The notes under the pieces: model-generated
The model's input: the letters and a program-made list of their open reading frames with translations, nothing else
The model's database searches: none
Told to the model about the DNA's origin: nothing
In this document: positions 26,075 to 34,482 of the stretch, piece after piece
Layout of the letters: the number at the start of each line of letters is the position of its first letter
Numbering within the stretch: position 1 is the stretch's first letter
Made by a program: the position numbers and the translations under genes
Assembly (NCBI RefSeq): GCF_002995845.1
Contig: NZ_PVXP01000006.1
Span: 28,820-92,819 of the forward strand
DNA: 64,000 nucleotides
Origin: Clostridium luticellarii
GTDB lineage: Bacteria; Bacillota; Clostridia; Clostridiales; Clostridiaceae
Reading direction: 5' to 3'

Positions 26075-26614
26075 TTACCAGTATTCAATGGATAAATAAG
26101 GGGGATTAGGAGATCTGCTGCTGTCATAACCAATTAAAGTATCAATGACATTTTCGGTTCCAAGTAAGGTTATTCCATTGTTGGCAATAGTCCTGTTGCA
26201 CCATTTCATAAATAGACAGGTGATATTTAACTGTATATATGTGCCTATATCTTTGCCGGAAATAATTTTATTATGCTCAGTTATGGAAATATTGGGAGCA
26301 TTGTTCCAGGTAGCCGTATTTTCACTGAAGTTTACTAAATTACTGTAAACTCTTAAAGACCGATATGTATTATCTACATAATTTATTTTATCTTTTCTAG
26401 TTACATAGAGATGTAAGAACACATTTTTTATAGTGATTTTAGAGGACAATATATCTGTAATATCGAATTTTAACAAGCTTCTATATGCATCAGGGCATTT
26501 GTTATAACCTGTATACTGACCTGTATATAAAAATTGAGATAATACAAAATTTTCAGTTGGGAAGAATTCCGATATATATACATCATCAGTTGAATAAGCC
26601 ATATAAAGAGCCAT
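26075..26614 (-). CDS. Stand-alone DNRLRE-like protein, paralogue of the collagen-like protein's head
   Basis: 179 aa, aligning along its whole length with residues 1-180 of the collagen-like protein ([44 protein letters not shown] versus LIGYDSSR), but with no collagen or C-terminal domain. A tandem duplication followed by loss or gain of the collagen part is likely. Possibly caps or anchors the same surface structure. ATG 26614, ribosome site AGGAGGT (26624-26618). On the minus strand upstream, CATATATTA (26681-26673) fits a CATANNNTA sporulation -10 element, but no clear -35 was found. Confidence 0.8.
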   Translation of the reverse strand: MALYMAYSTDDVYISEFFPTENFVLSQFLYTGQYTGYNKCPDAYRSLLKFDITDILSSKITIKNVFLHLYVTRKDKINYVDNTYRSLRVYSNLVNFSENTATWNNAPNISITEHNKIISGKDIGTYIQLNITCLFMKWCNRTIANNGITLLGTENVIDTLIGYDSSRSPNPPYLSIEYW

Positions 26615-26707
26615 AATTTTACCTCCTGACTTTTTTAATTTTCCACGTAATGTCTAAATTGTTTTAATATAATATATGGGCTTAAAAAAGATAAAATTAC
26701 AATATAA

Positions 26708-26736
26708 TTTTCAACTGTGTCAATTTATTATATAAT
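26708..26736 (+). promoter_or_regulatory. Possible promoter of the U32 peptidase gene
   Basis: TTTTCA (about 26708-26713), 17-nt spacer, TATAAT (about 26731-26736), upstream of the ribosome site GGAGG (26743-26747). The -35 matches only four of six consensus bases. Confidence 0.5.
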
Positions 26737-26757
26737 TAAGATGGAGGAGATAAATTG

Positions 26758-29127
26758 ATGAAAAAAATAGAGCTGCTGGCTCCGGCAGGAAACATAGAAA
26801 GTATATATGCAGCAGTTGAATCAGGAGCAGATGCTGTTTATCTGGGAGGAAATAAGTTTTCTGCCAGAGCCTATGCACAAAATTTTGATGATAAAAATAT
26901 GGAGAGTGCAGTTGAATACTGTCACATCCATGATGTTAAAGTATATGTAACTATAAATACTGTAATAAAGGGAAAAGAGATAAATGCAGCTTGTGAATAT
27001 GCAAGGTTTTTATATAATACTGGAGTAGATGCTCTTATAGTACAGGATATAGGGTTTTCTTCTATTTTAAAAGATATACTTCCCAATTTTGAATTACATG
27101 CATCCACCCAGATGACCATACATAATGGGGAAGCCGCCTTATTTTTAAAAAAGATGGGATTTAAAAGGATAGTTCTTTCAAGAGAACTTTCACTGGCAGA
27201 GATAGAACATATATCCAGTCAGCTGGGAATAGAGACAGAAATATTCATACATGGTGCTCTGTGTATATGCTATTCGGGCCAGTGTCTTATGAGCAGTATT
27301 ATCGGAGGCAGAAGCGGAAATAGAGGAAGATGTGCTCAGCCCTGCAGACTTCCCTATGAGATAATAGATGAAAAAGGTAAAAGTAGAAAAAGAGGATATC
27401 TTTTAAGCCCTAAAGATATGTGTACCATTGAAAATATAGGAGAAATAATAAAATCCGGTACATCTTCTTTGAAAATTGAAGGCAGGATGAAAAGACCTGA
27501 ATATGTAGCAGGAGTTGTAAGAGAGTACAGGAATATGATTGATAATTTTTATGAAAACTGTAAAAGCTTAAATGATGCAGCTTATATAAAACACAGTAAA
27601 AAAAGCCTTTTACAATTGTTCAACAGGGAGGGATTTTCAAAGGCCTATCTGTTTGGAAACACAGGAAAAGATATGATGTCCTATTCTTTTTCCAAAAATA
27701 CAGGAACAGAAATAGGTGTTGTTAAAGAAAATGAGACTATTTCTCTAATGGAGGATATATCCGTAGGAGATGGAATCCGGGTGGAAAATTCAGGATTTGT
27801 TATTTCCAAAATATTAAAAAATAAAAGAGAAGCATCAAAAGCTTTTGATGGGGAAAGTGTAAAAATACTTCCTTTTAATTATAGAATAGGGGATACTTTA
27901 TATAAAACTTCTGATTTTCTTCAAATTGAAGAGCTCAGGGAGAGTTATAAATATGCACGTCTAAAAAAGATTGAATTGACTTTAACAGTGAAATTTAAGC
28001 GGGGAGAGCCTGTTGTACTGTGCACAAATTATGGCGAGCTGGAATTTAGAGCAGAAGGTAAAAAAGTTGCAGCGGCATTGAAGCAGCCTTTGAGCAGAGA
28101 GAGGATATGTGAGAGTCTGAATAAAACGGGAGAAGAGATGTTTAAATTTAAAAGTATAGAATTTGAATATTTCGAAAAGGGTTTTTTGCCTATATCTGCT
28201 TTAAATGAAGTTAGAAGAGAGCTTTTTAAAAGGGTTAGAGAATATGTATTGGCTAAAAACAGAAAAGATAATAATTTTAACACTGAAATCCACAGCAGTA
28301 TTCACATAAAAAATAAATTTGCAGGAGATGAACTGCCTCAAAAAATAATATGTGTAAGCAGTGATGAACAGCTGGAAGCAGTATTGGGATCAAATTTCCA
28401 GTGTATATGCATAAATCCATTTCAAAGAGAAAAAATTAATAAATTAGGAAACTTTAAATCTAAAAAAGTATATATTAAAGTGCCTAATATAGTAAAAGAA
28501 GAATTTAACTATGTGGAGGATTTTATAAATAGAAACCTAAATAAAATTGAAGGTATAGTTACTGGAAATTTAGGTATAATAAGCAGGTTCAAAGATAAAA
28601 TAAAAATCCTGGGAGATTATAAATTGAATATAACAAATAGCTCTGCACTAAATTTTTATAATAAAATTACAAATGGAGATTGTCTGAGTGTGGAATTAGA
28701 TAGACATGAGATAAAGGACCTGGTTGGAAAAGGAGATTTTAAAGCACAAGTTCTAGTATATGGCAAGATAGAGCTTATGGTAAGTGAGCACTGTGTCATA
28801 GGAAGTACTGTGGGGAATAAATGCAGCTTTATAAATTGTAATAAAGCTTGTGAAAATAGGAGCTTTTCACTTTTGGACAGGAAGAAAAAAAAGTTTGTAC
28901 TGAGAACAGATAGATTTTGCAGAAGCTATATATACAATGCTGTACCTATTAATTTAATATCAAATATGAGGGAATTAAGAGGCATGGGTGTTCAAAGCTT
29001 CAGGGCAGATTTCACTGATGAAGATTATAGTGAAACCAAAAGAATATTATCGTATTTTCAAAAAGAAGAATTTAAAGGCGATTTTAGCAGATTTACACGG
29101 GGACATTATAGAAATGGTGTAGAATAG
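26758..29127 (+). CDS. U32-family peptidase-like protein (RlhA-like)
   Basis: 789 aa. The N-terminal TIM-barrel U32 domain begins ELLAPAGNIESIYAAVESGADAVYLGG and holds the signature EIFIHGALCICYSGQCLMSS with a CX2C/CX6C-type cysteine set continuing to GRCAQPC. A DUF3656-like middle follows, and a second cysteine group CVIGSTVGNKCSFINCNKAC lies near 675-700. U32 proteins with DUF3656 include E. coli RlhA, which hydroxylates C2501 of 23S rRNA using prephenate; that role is plausible but unproven. Start ATG 26758 follows GGAGG by 10 nt; TTG 26755 is an alternative. In related clostridia this gene sits directly after zapA. Confidence 0.88.
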   Translation: MKKIELLAPAGNIESIYAAVESGADAVYLGGNKFSARAYAQNFDDKNMESAVEYCHIHDVKVYVTINTVIKGKEINAACEYARFLYNTGVDALIVQDIGFSSILKDILPNFELHASTQMTIHNGEAALFLKKMGFKRIVLSRELSLAEIEHISSQLGIETEIFIHGALCICYSGQCLMSSIIGGRSGNRGRCAQPCRLPYEIIDEKGKSRKRGYLLSPKDMCTIENIGEIIKSGTSSLKIEGRMKRPEYVAGVVREYRNMIDNFYENCKSLNDAAYIKHSKKSLLQLFNREGFSKAYLFGNTGKDMMSYSFSKNTGTEIGVVKENETISLMEDISVGDGIRVENSGFVISKILKNKREASKAFDGESVKILPFNYRIGDTLYKTSDFLQIEELRESYKYARLKKIELTLTVKFKRGEPVVLCTNYGELEFRAEGKKVAAALKQPLSRERICESLNKTGEEMFKFKSIEFEYFEKGFLPISALNEVRRELFKRVREYVLAKNRKDNNFNTEIHSSIHIKNKFAGDELPQKIICVSSDEQLEAVLGSNFQCICINPFQREKINKLGNFKSKKVYIKVPNIVKEEFNYVEDFINRNLNKIEGIVTGNLGIISRFKDKIKILGDYKLNITNSSALNFYNKITNGDCLSVELDRHEIKDLVGKGDFKAQVLVYGKIELMVSEHCVIGSTVGNKCSFINCNKACENRSFSLLDRKKKKFVLRTDRFCRSYIYNAVPINLISNMRELRGMGVQSFRADFTDEDYSETKRILSYFQKEEFKGDFSRFTRGHYRNGVE

Positions 29128-29213
29128 ATATATTGTAAACTTATATTGATTCTTAAATTCCATTTGAATTTGAGAATAACTCAATTTTTGATTGAAAGGA
29201 CAGATAGATTTAA

Positions 29214-31574
29214 ATGAATGAAAGGTCTTTAAAAGTACTGGAATTTTATAAAATAAAAGAAAAACTAAAAAAATATGCAAGTACGGGTGCGGGAAAAGAT
29301 TTGATAGAGAAGCTTGCACCTTATGATAATATTTATGAAGTGGTGCAGCATCTTCAGGAAACCCGGGAAGCACTAAAACTTCTAATATTTAAAGGAAGTC
29401 CGCCCTTTGAGGGTGTTTACGATGTAAGACAAGGTATAGAGATGGCACAAAAGGGTTTTGTACTTATGCCGGGACAAATTTTAAAAATAGGTGCCATTTT
29501 AAGGGCTGCCAGAAGATTTCAAAAGTATATAGCTACAAAGGAAGAAGAAGAGCATTTTAAAATCATAGAAGATATATGTTCTGGAATTACGGTGTTAAAG
29601 GATCTGGAAAATAAAATTTTTATGTCCATAGAAAGCGAAGAAAAAATAGCAGATAAAGCCAGCACTGCACTGTACAATATCAGGAAAAGCCTTCAGGATA
29701 AAAATGCTTCCGTGAGGGATAAGGTGAACTCATTTATAAGAGCCTATTCTTCATATCTGCAGGATAATTTATATACCATGCGGGGAGACAGGTATGTACT
29801 GCCTGTAAAAGCAGAGAACAAATCCTCTGTGCCGGGACTTGTTCATGATCAGAGTTCCAGTGGTGCTACGCTTTATATAGAGCCTATGGGACTTGTAAAT
29901 TTAAACAATGAAATAAAAGAATTGAAGTTAAAAGAAAAAGCGGAGATAGACAGGATACTGGCTGAGTTGTCCGAAAAAATATATGAGGATGTAAATGCAG
30001 TTAAGATCAATGCAGATATAATATGGGAATTGGATTTTGTGTTTGCAAAGGCCAAGTTTGGAAGTGAATCAAATGCAATTGTGCCCAGTGTAAATGAGGA
30101 GGGATTGGTTGATATAATAGAGGGCAGGCATCCTCTTATAGATGGTAAAGTTGTAGTGCCCATGGATGTGCAAATAGGCAGGAATTTTACCTGCCTTGTC
30201 ATAACTGGTCCTAATACAGGAGGTAAAACCGTAGCACTTAAAACTATAGGACTTCTGCATATTATGGCATTGAGCGGTCTTATGATACCTGCAAGAGAAA
30301 ATTCTACAGTTGGTTTTTTTACTGAGATATTTGCAGATATTGGAGATGAGCAGAGCATCGAGCAAAATTTATCCACTTTTTCTTCTCATATGACCAATAT
30401 AGTGAATATAATTAAAAAGTCAGATAGTTCATCCCTGGTGCTGTTTGACGAGCTGGGGGCAGGTACGGATCCAACAGAAGGGGCGGCACTAGCGGTTTCC
30501 ATACTTGAAAATTTGAAAAATAGAGGCTGTACTATAGCTGCAACCACTCATTACAGTGAATTGAAAGTATATGCACTGAAAAGCCAGGGGGTGGAAAATG
30601 CCTCCGTGGAATTTGATGTGGAAACATTAAAGCCTACTTATAGACTTATGATAGGATTACCCGGGAAATCAAATGCTTTTGAAATATCAAAAAGACTTGG
30701 ACTTCCTCAGTTTATAATAGATGATGCCAGAAAAAATATAGCTACTGAGGCCTTGAAATTTGAAGATTTGATTCAGAGCCTTCAGGAAAAGAGAGCAAAG
30801 GCTGAAAATTACGCCAGAGAAGCCGAAATTTTAAAAAATGAGGCTGATAAAATCAAGTCTAAATATCAGGAAAAGGCTGATAAGTTGAAAAATATAAGGG
30901 ATAAATCCATTATTGAAGCTAAAAGAGAGGCAAAAGAAATATTAAGGCAGGCAAAAGAGGAAGCAGATAATATTTTAAAGGACATGAGAGAATTGGAGAA
31001 GATGGGGTATAGTTCTTCAGCAAGACACAAATTGGAAGAAAACAGGAAAAAGTTGAAGGATAAATTGGAAAAAACCGAGGAGGATCTGTACAAAACCAGG
31101 ACTGAAAAGGGAGATAAGCTTGATTCAGTAAAAGAAGGACAGCATGTGTTTATACCTTCTCTAAATCAGAAAGTGGTGGTTTTATCCAAACCAGATGCTA
31201 AAGGAGAACTTCAGGTTCAGGCTGGAATTATGAAAGTAACTGTGAACTTGAAGGATTTAAGGGCTTGTAAAGGGAATTCAAATGATGAGAAGAAGAGGAT
31301 TAAAAGAGAAGCTAAGTTGAATTTTAGAGATGTTTCAACTTCAGTGGATTTAAGGGGGATGGATTCAATAGAGGCAACTTATATTACGGATAAGTATCTG
31401 GATGATGCTTATTTAGGTGGACTCAAGGAAGTAACTATAATACATGGCAAGGGTACTGGTGTACTCAGAAATTCCATAACAGATATGCTGAAACATCATT
31501 CTCATGTGAAAAATTACAGACTCGGTGAGTATGGTGAAGGAGGATCCGGAGTTACAGTAGTTGAATTGAAATGA
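29214..31574 (+). CDS. mutS2: Endonuclease MutS2
   Basis: 786 aa, full length. Core and clamp domains come first, then an ABC-type ATPase with Walker A GPNTGGKTVALKT (about 332), signature ISTFSSHM-like segment and Walker B LVLFDELGAGTDPTEGAALA. A long coiled-coil clamp and KOW-like region follow. The C-terminal Smr nuclease domain (about 712-786) has VDLRGMDSIEATY and HGKGTGVLR. MutS2 acts on branched DNA or collided ribosomes rather than in mismatch repair. ATG 29214, weak AAAGGACAG ribosome site. Follows the U32 gene by 86 bp. Confidence 0.97.
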   Translation: MNERSLKVLEFYKIKEKLKKYASTGAGKDLIEKLAPYDNIYEVVQHLQETREALKLLIFKGSPPFEGVYDVRQGIEMAQKGFVLMPGQILKIGAILRAARRFQKYIATKEEEEHFKIIEDICSGITVLKDLENKIFMSIESEEKIADKASTALYNIRKSLQDKNASVRDKVNSFIRAYSSYLQDNLYTMRGDRYVLPVKAENKSSVPGLVHDQSSSGATLYIEPMGLVNLNNEIKELKLKEKAEIDRILAELSEKIYEDVNAVKINADIIWELDFVFAKAKFGSESNAIVPSVNEEGLVDIIEGRHPLIDGKVVVPMDVQIGRNFTCLVITGPNTGGKTVALKTIGLLHIMALSGLMIPARENSTVGFFTEIFADIGDEQSIEQNLSTFSSHMTNIVNIIKKSDSSSLVLFDELGAGTDPTEGAALAVSILENLKNRGCTIAATTHYSELKVYALKSQGVENASVEFDVETLKPTYRLMIGLPGKSNAFEISKRLGLPQFIIDDARKNIATEALKFEDLIQSLQEKRAKAENYAREAEILKNEADKIKSKYQEKADKLKNIRDKSIIEAKREAKEILRQAKEEADNILKDMRELEKMGYSSSARHKLEENRKKLKDKLEKTEEDLYKTRTEKGDKLDSVKEGQHVFIPSLNQKVVVLSKPDAKGELQVQAGIMKVTVNLKDLRACKGNSNDEKKRIKREAKLNFRDVSTSVDLRGMDSIEATYITDKYLDDAYLGGLKEVTIIHGKGTGVLRNSITDMLKHHSHVKNYRLGEYGEGGSGVTVVELK

Positions 31575-31686
31575 TTGAAATATGATATAATTATTATGTT
31601 AAATTTATTATAGGAAAAGGGGGGAAAGTCCGCTTAATAATAAAATTTTGCATATGCAGGTAGTTTTATTATTTAACGGTATTGTT

Positions 31687-32706
31687 ATGAATTATAAAGA
31701 TGTGTTAAAAAATGCACGGGAGAACTTAAATGGAAGCTGCAGGGTATGTCCTGCTTGTAATGGCAATGCCTGTGCCGGCGAAGTGCCGGGTATGGGAGGC
31801 AAGGGAACAGGGGACTCTTTCAAAGAAAATTTCAATGCACTTAACAGATATAAATTGAATATGAGAGTCATACATAATGCCAAGAACCCGGATACTTCCA
31901 TAGAATTGTTTGGAAGAAAGATGGATATACCTGTTTTGGCAGCCCCGGTTTCAGGAACTACGCTTAATATGGGAGGGAAGTTTACTGAAGAAGAATATAT
32001 CTCCTGGGTCATAGGCGGGTGTCTCGATGGTGGAATATACCCCATAGTTGGAGATACTGCTGTAGATTCTTTTTTGATAACTAATTTGGAAAAGTTAAAG
32101 CAGTATAATGGTAATGGTATAGCTGTAATAAAGCCCTGGGAAAATAAAAACGTTATAAGCAAAATAAAAATTGCAGAAGAGGCAGGGGTTTTTGCCGTAG
32201 GCATGGATATAGATGCAGCAGGACTCATAACCCTGGCGCTTCATGGAAAGCCGGTGGGGCCTAAGACTATAGAGGAAATAAGGGAGATTGTGGAAAGTAC
32301 CAAGCTTCCATTTATATTAAAGGGTATAATGACACCGGATGAAGCAGGACTTGCTGTAAAAGCTGGAGTAGATGCCATAGTGGTTTCCAATCACGGGGGA
32401 AGGGTTTTGGATCAGACTCCTGGAGTGGCAGAAGTACTTCCGGATATAGCTAAGGCAGTCAAGGGCAAGGTTACAATATTAGCAGATGGTGGAATCAGGA
32501 GTGGTGTGGATGTACTTAAAATGCTGGCACTTGGTGCAGACGCAGTACTTATAGGAAGACCTTTTGTAACTGCATCTTTTGGCGGGCAGCGAGAAGGGGT
32601 AAAATTGTATGTGGAAAATTTAAAGAGTGAACTGAAATCAGCCATGGTTTTGACGGGATGCAATTCCATTGGAAATATAAGCAGCAGGATATTGTACAGC
32701 AGATAA
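31687..32706 (+). CDS. FMN-dependent alpha-hydroxy-acid oxidizing protein with N-terminal Cys cluster
   Basis: 339-aa TIM-barrel flavoprotein of the lactate/glycolate oxidase family. FMN and active-site elements are visible: PVLAAPVSGTTLN, LPFILKGIMTPDEAGLA, the catalytic VSNHGGRVLD and GGIRSGVDVLKMLALGADAVLIGRPFV. Residues 18-29 form a CX2CX2CX4C cluster (C18, C21, C24, C29) before the barrel, not found in classical lactate oxidases; it could bind a metal or Fe-S centre. ATG 31687 gives the family start NYKDVLKNAREN but has no clear ribosome site; the frame opens at TTG 31648. Substrate uncertain. Confidence 0.85.
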   Translation: MNYKDVLKNARENLNGSCRVCPACNGNACAGEVPGMGGKGTGDSFKENFNALNRYKLNMRVIHNAKNPDTSIELFGRKMDIPVLAAPVSGTTLNMGGKFTEEEYISWVIGGCLDGGIYPIVGDTAVDSFLITNLEKLKQYNGNGIAVIKPWENKNVISKIKIAEEAGVFAVGMDIDAAGLITLALHGKPVGPKTIEEIREIVESTKLPFILKGIMTPDEAGLAVKAGVDAIVVSNHGGRVLDQTPGVAEVLPDIAKAVKGKVTILADGGIRSGVDVLKMLALGADAVLIGRPFVTASFGGQREGVKLYVENLKSELKSAMVLTGCNSIGNISSRILYSR

Positions 32707-32720
32707 AATTATATAAATAA

Positions 32721-32766
32721 TAGGTATATAAAGTATCCAATAAAATACCTTATATACCTAAAAAAT
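32721..32766. terminator. Bidirectional hairpin between convergent genes
   Basis: TAGGTATATAA (32721-32731) pairs with TTATATACCTA (32750-32760), with further pairing inside (GTAT/ATAC). Tails are A/T-rich but without a clean T-run on either side. Separates the oxidoreductase from the decarboxylase gene. Confidence 0.55.
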
Positions 32767-34227
32767 TCATTTTACCACCTTTATATATTCCACTTCTGGA
32801 TCTTCCGTACCCTGTACGTATAGTCCGGTATCTTTCAACTCCTGTACATAGTCTACAATTTCTCTTGTTATCTCTTCGCCAGGGCAGAGTATAGGTATTC
32901 CTGGAGGATATGCCATTAAAAATTCGCCGCTTATCATGCCTACGCTGTTTTTTAAAAGTACCGGAACCTTATGGGCGTTGAAAGCTGCCCGGGGTATCTT
33001 TAACTGTCTCGGTATATCGGGTATATCCAGAAAATCTGATTTTTTGCTGCCGCTGCCGTAGTATTCACTGCTTATTTCTTTTAAAGCATTTATTAGAGAG
33101 TCCATGTTTTCCCTGGTATCTCCAAAGGAACCTACAGCCAGGACATTGTATATGTCTGACAGTTCCATCTGAATATGGTATTTATTTGATAAGATCATAT
33201 CCAGATCATATCCGGTGATTCCCAGCTCCCTGCAGGTTATGGTTATCTTGGTGGGATCCAGGGAGAATACACCTTCATTTCCCAGTATCTCTTCACCGAA
33301 GCAGTAAAAGCCCGGAATATTGTTTATTTCATATCGGGCATAATTTGCCAGTTCGATGGACTTATCCAAAAGTTCTTTTCCGTGAAGGGCTATTTGCCTT
33401 CTGGCGCAGTCTAAGGAAGCCATCAGAATGTATGAAGGTGAAGTGGTTTGAATAAGTGATAATACCTGCTGCACTCTGCCTACATCAATGTATTTTGAAT
33501 TGACGTGGAGCAGTGAACACTGGGTCAAAGCACCAATTATCTTATGTGTGCTTTGAGAACACATATCTGCGCCAGCTTGTATAGATGAGATTGGCAGATT
33601 GTCATTAAAACCAAGGTGAGGTCCATGGGCTTCGTCTACAATTAATGGGATATCATAATTATGCACAATATCCGCAATTTTTTTTATATCTGCAGCTACT
33701 CCATAATAAGTGGGATTTATAATTAAAACTGCTTTTGCATCAGGGTTTTCCATGAGAGTTTTTTCCACAGTTTCAGGAGTAACACCATGTGCTATGCCTA
33801 CGGTCTTATCCAGGGCAGGCTGCATGTATACAGGTATCGCGCCGCTTAGTATAATTCCCGCAGTAACGGATTTATGGACATTTCTGGGAATTATAAGTTT
33901 ATCTCCAGAAGTTACTACAGACATAATCATTGCCTGTATGGCTCCGGATGTACCTTGAATTGAAAAAAAAGCGGCATCCGAGCCATAGGCATCAGCAGCC
34001 AATTGTTGAGCCCTTTTTATCGGGCCATTGGGATGATGAAGACTATCTACTAGCTTAAATACGGTCACGTCAATCTTAAAAGGATTTTCGCCCATGAATT
34101 TTTTAAACTCAATATCTGCTCCAACACCTTTTTTATGACCGGGAACATGGAAAGGTATGGTTTTCCTGTTCACATATTCCATCAATGCGTCAAATAACGG
34201 TGTTTCATTTTGATCTAATCTATACAA
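32767..34227 (-). CDS. speA: Orn/Lys/Arg decarboxylase, SpeA-type
   Basis: 486-aa PLP enzyme of the short Firmicute Orn/Lys/Arg decarboxylase group. N-terminal PFHVPGHKKG, GTSGAIQAMIMS, aspartate site IVDEAHGPHLGF, PLP lysine in QSTHKIIGALTQCS, and a C-terminal domain with YPPGIPILCPGEEIT. Length matches B. subtilis SpeA (arginine decarboxylase), but lysine or ornithine specificity cannot be excluded. With speE at the other end of the window it would supply polyamine precursors. Start TTG 34227 (YRLDQNETPL); GAAGGAAGG lies 12-20 nt upstream. A hairpin sits in its leader. Confidence 0.9.
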   Translation of the reverse strand: MYRLDQNETPLFDALMEYVNRKTIPFHVPGHKKGVGADIEFKKFMGENPFKIDVTVFKLVDSLHHPNGPIKRAQQLAADAYGSDAAFFSIQGTSGAIQAMIMSVVTSGDKLIIPRNVHKSVTAGIILSGAIPVYMQPALDKTVGIAHGVTPETVEKTLMENPDAKAVLIINPTYYGVAADIKKIADIVHNYDIPLIVDEAHGPHLGFNDNLPISSIQAGADMCSQSTHKIIGALTQCSLLHVNSKYIDVGRVQQVLSLIQTTSPSYILMASLDCARRQIALHGKELLDKSIELANYARYEINNIPGFYCFGEEILGNEGVFSLDPTKITITCRELGITGYDLDMILSNKYHIQMELSDIYNVLAVGSFGDTRENMDSLINALKEISSEYYGSGSKKSDFLDIPDIPRQLKIPRAAFNAHKVPVLLKNSVGMISGEFLMAYPPGIPILCPGEEITREIVDYVQELKDTGLYVQGTEDPEVEYIKVVK

Positions 34228-34482
34228 CTTGATAAAGCACCTTCCTTCATAAAAATATCCCTTTAATCCTTGAAATTAAAGGGTTGGACTAGATTATTAA
34301 TAAAAACTAATATAATTATATGTTAATTGATTTATAAATTCAACAATATGGTTGTAAATTTTATAGAATAAATTATGGACAGAAAGTAAAGCTGCAGTAA
34401 AAATATTATGTCCCCGGTGTTTTTAATCATTTTTTATAGTATAATAGAACTTGTTAAATATTGCATATAGGGGGAAATTGGT
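34228..34482. other. Divergent intergenic region, 255 bp
   Basis: Separates the decarboxylase and phosphoglucomutase genes. Contains the decarboxylase leader hairpin (listed) and TATAAT at 34439-34444 before pgcA, whose -35 (GTGTTT) is poor. No ORF with coding character seen. Confidence 0.5.
34259..34283 (-). promoter_or_regulatory. Hairpin in the decarboxylase leader, possible attenuator
   Basis: On the minus strand CCCTTTAAT (34283-34275) pairs with ATTAAAGGG (34267-34259), then ATATTTTTATG. It lies about 30 nt before the decarboxylase start and resembles a weak terminator. Confidence 0.45.
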
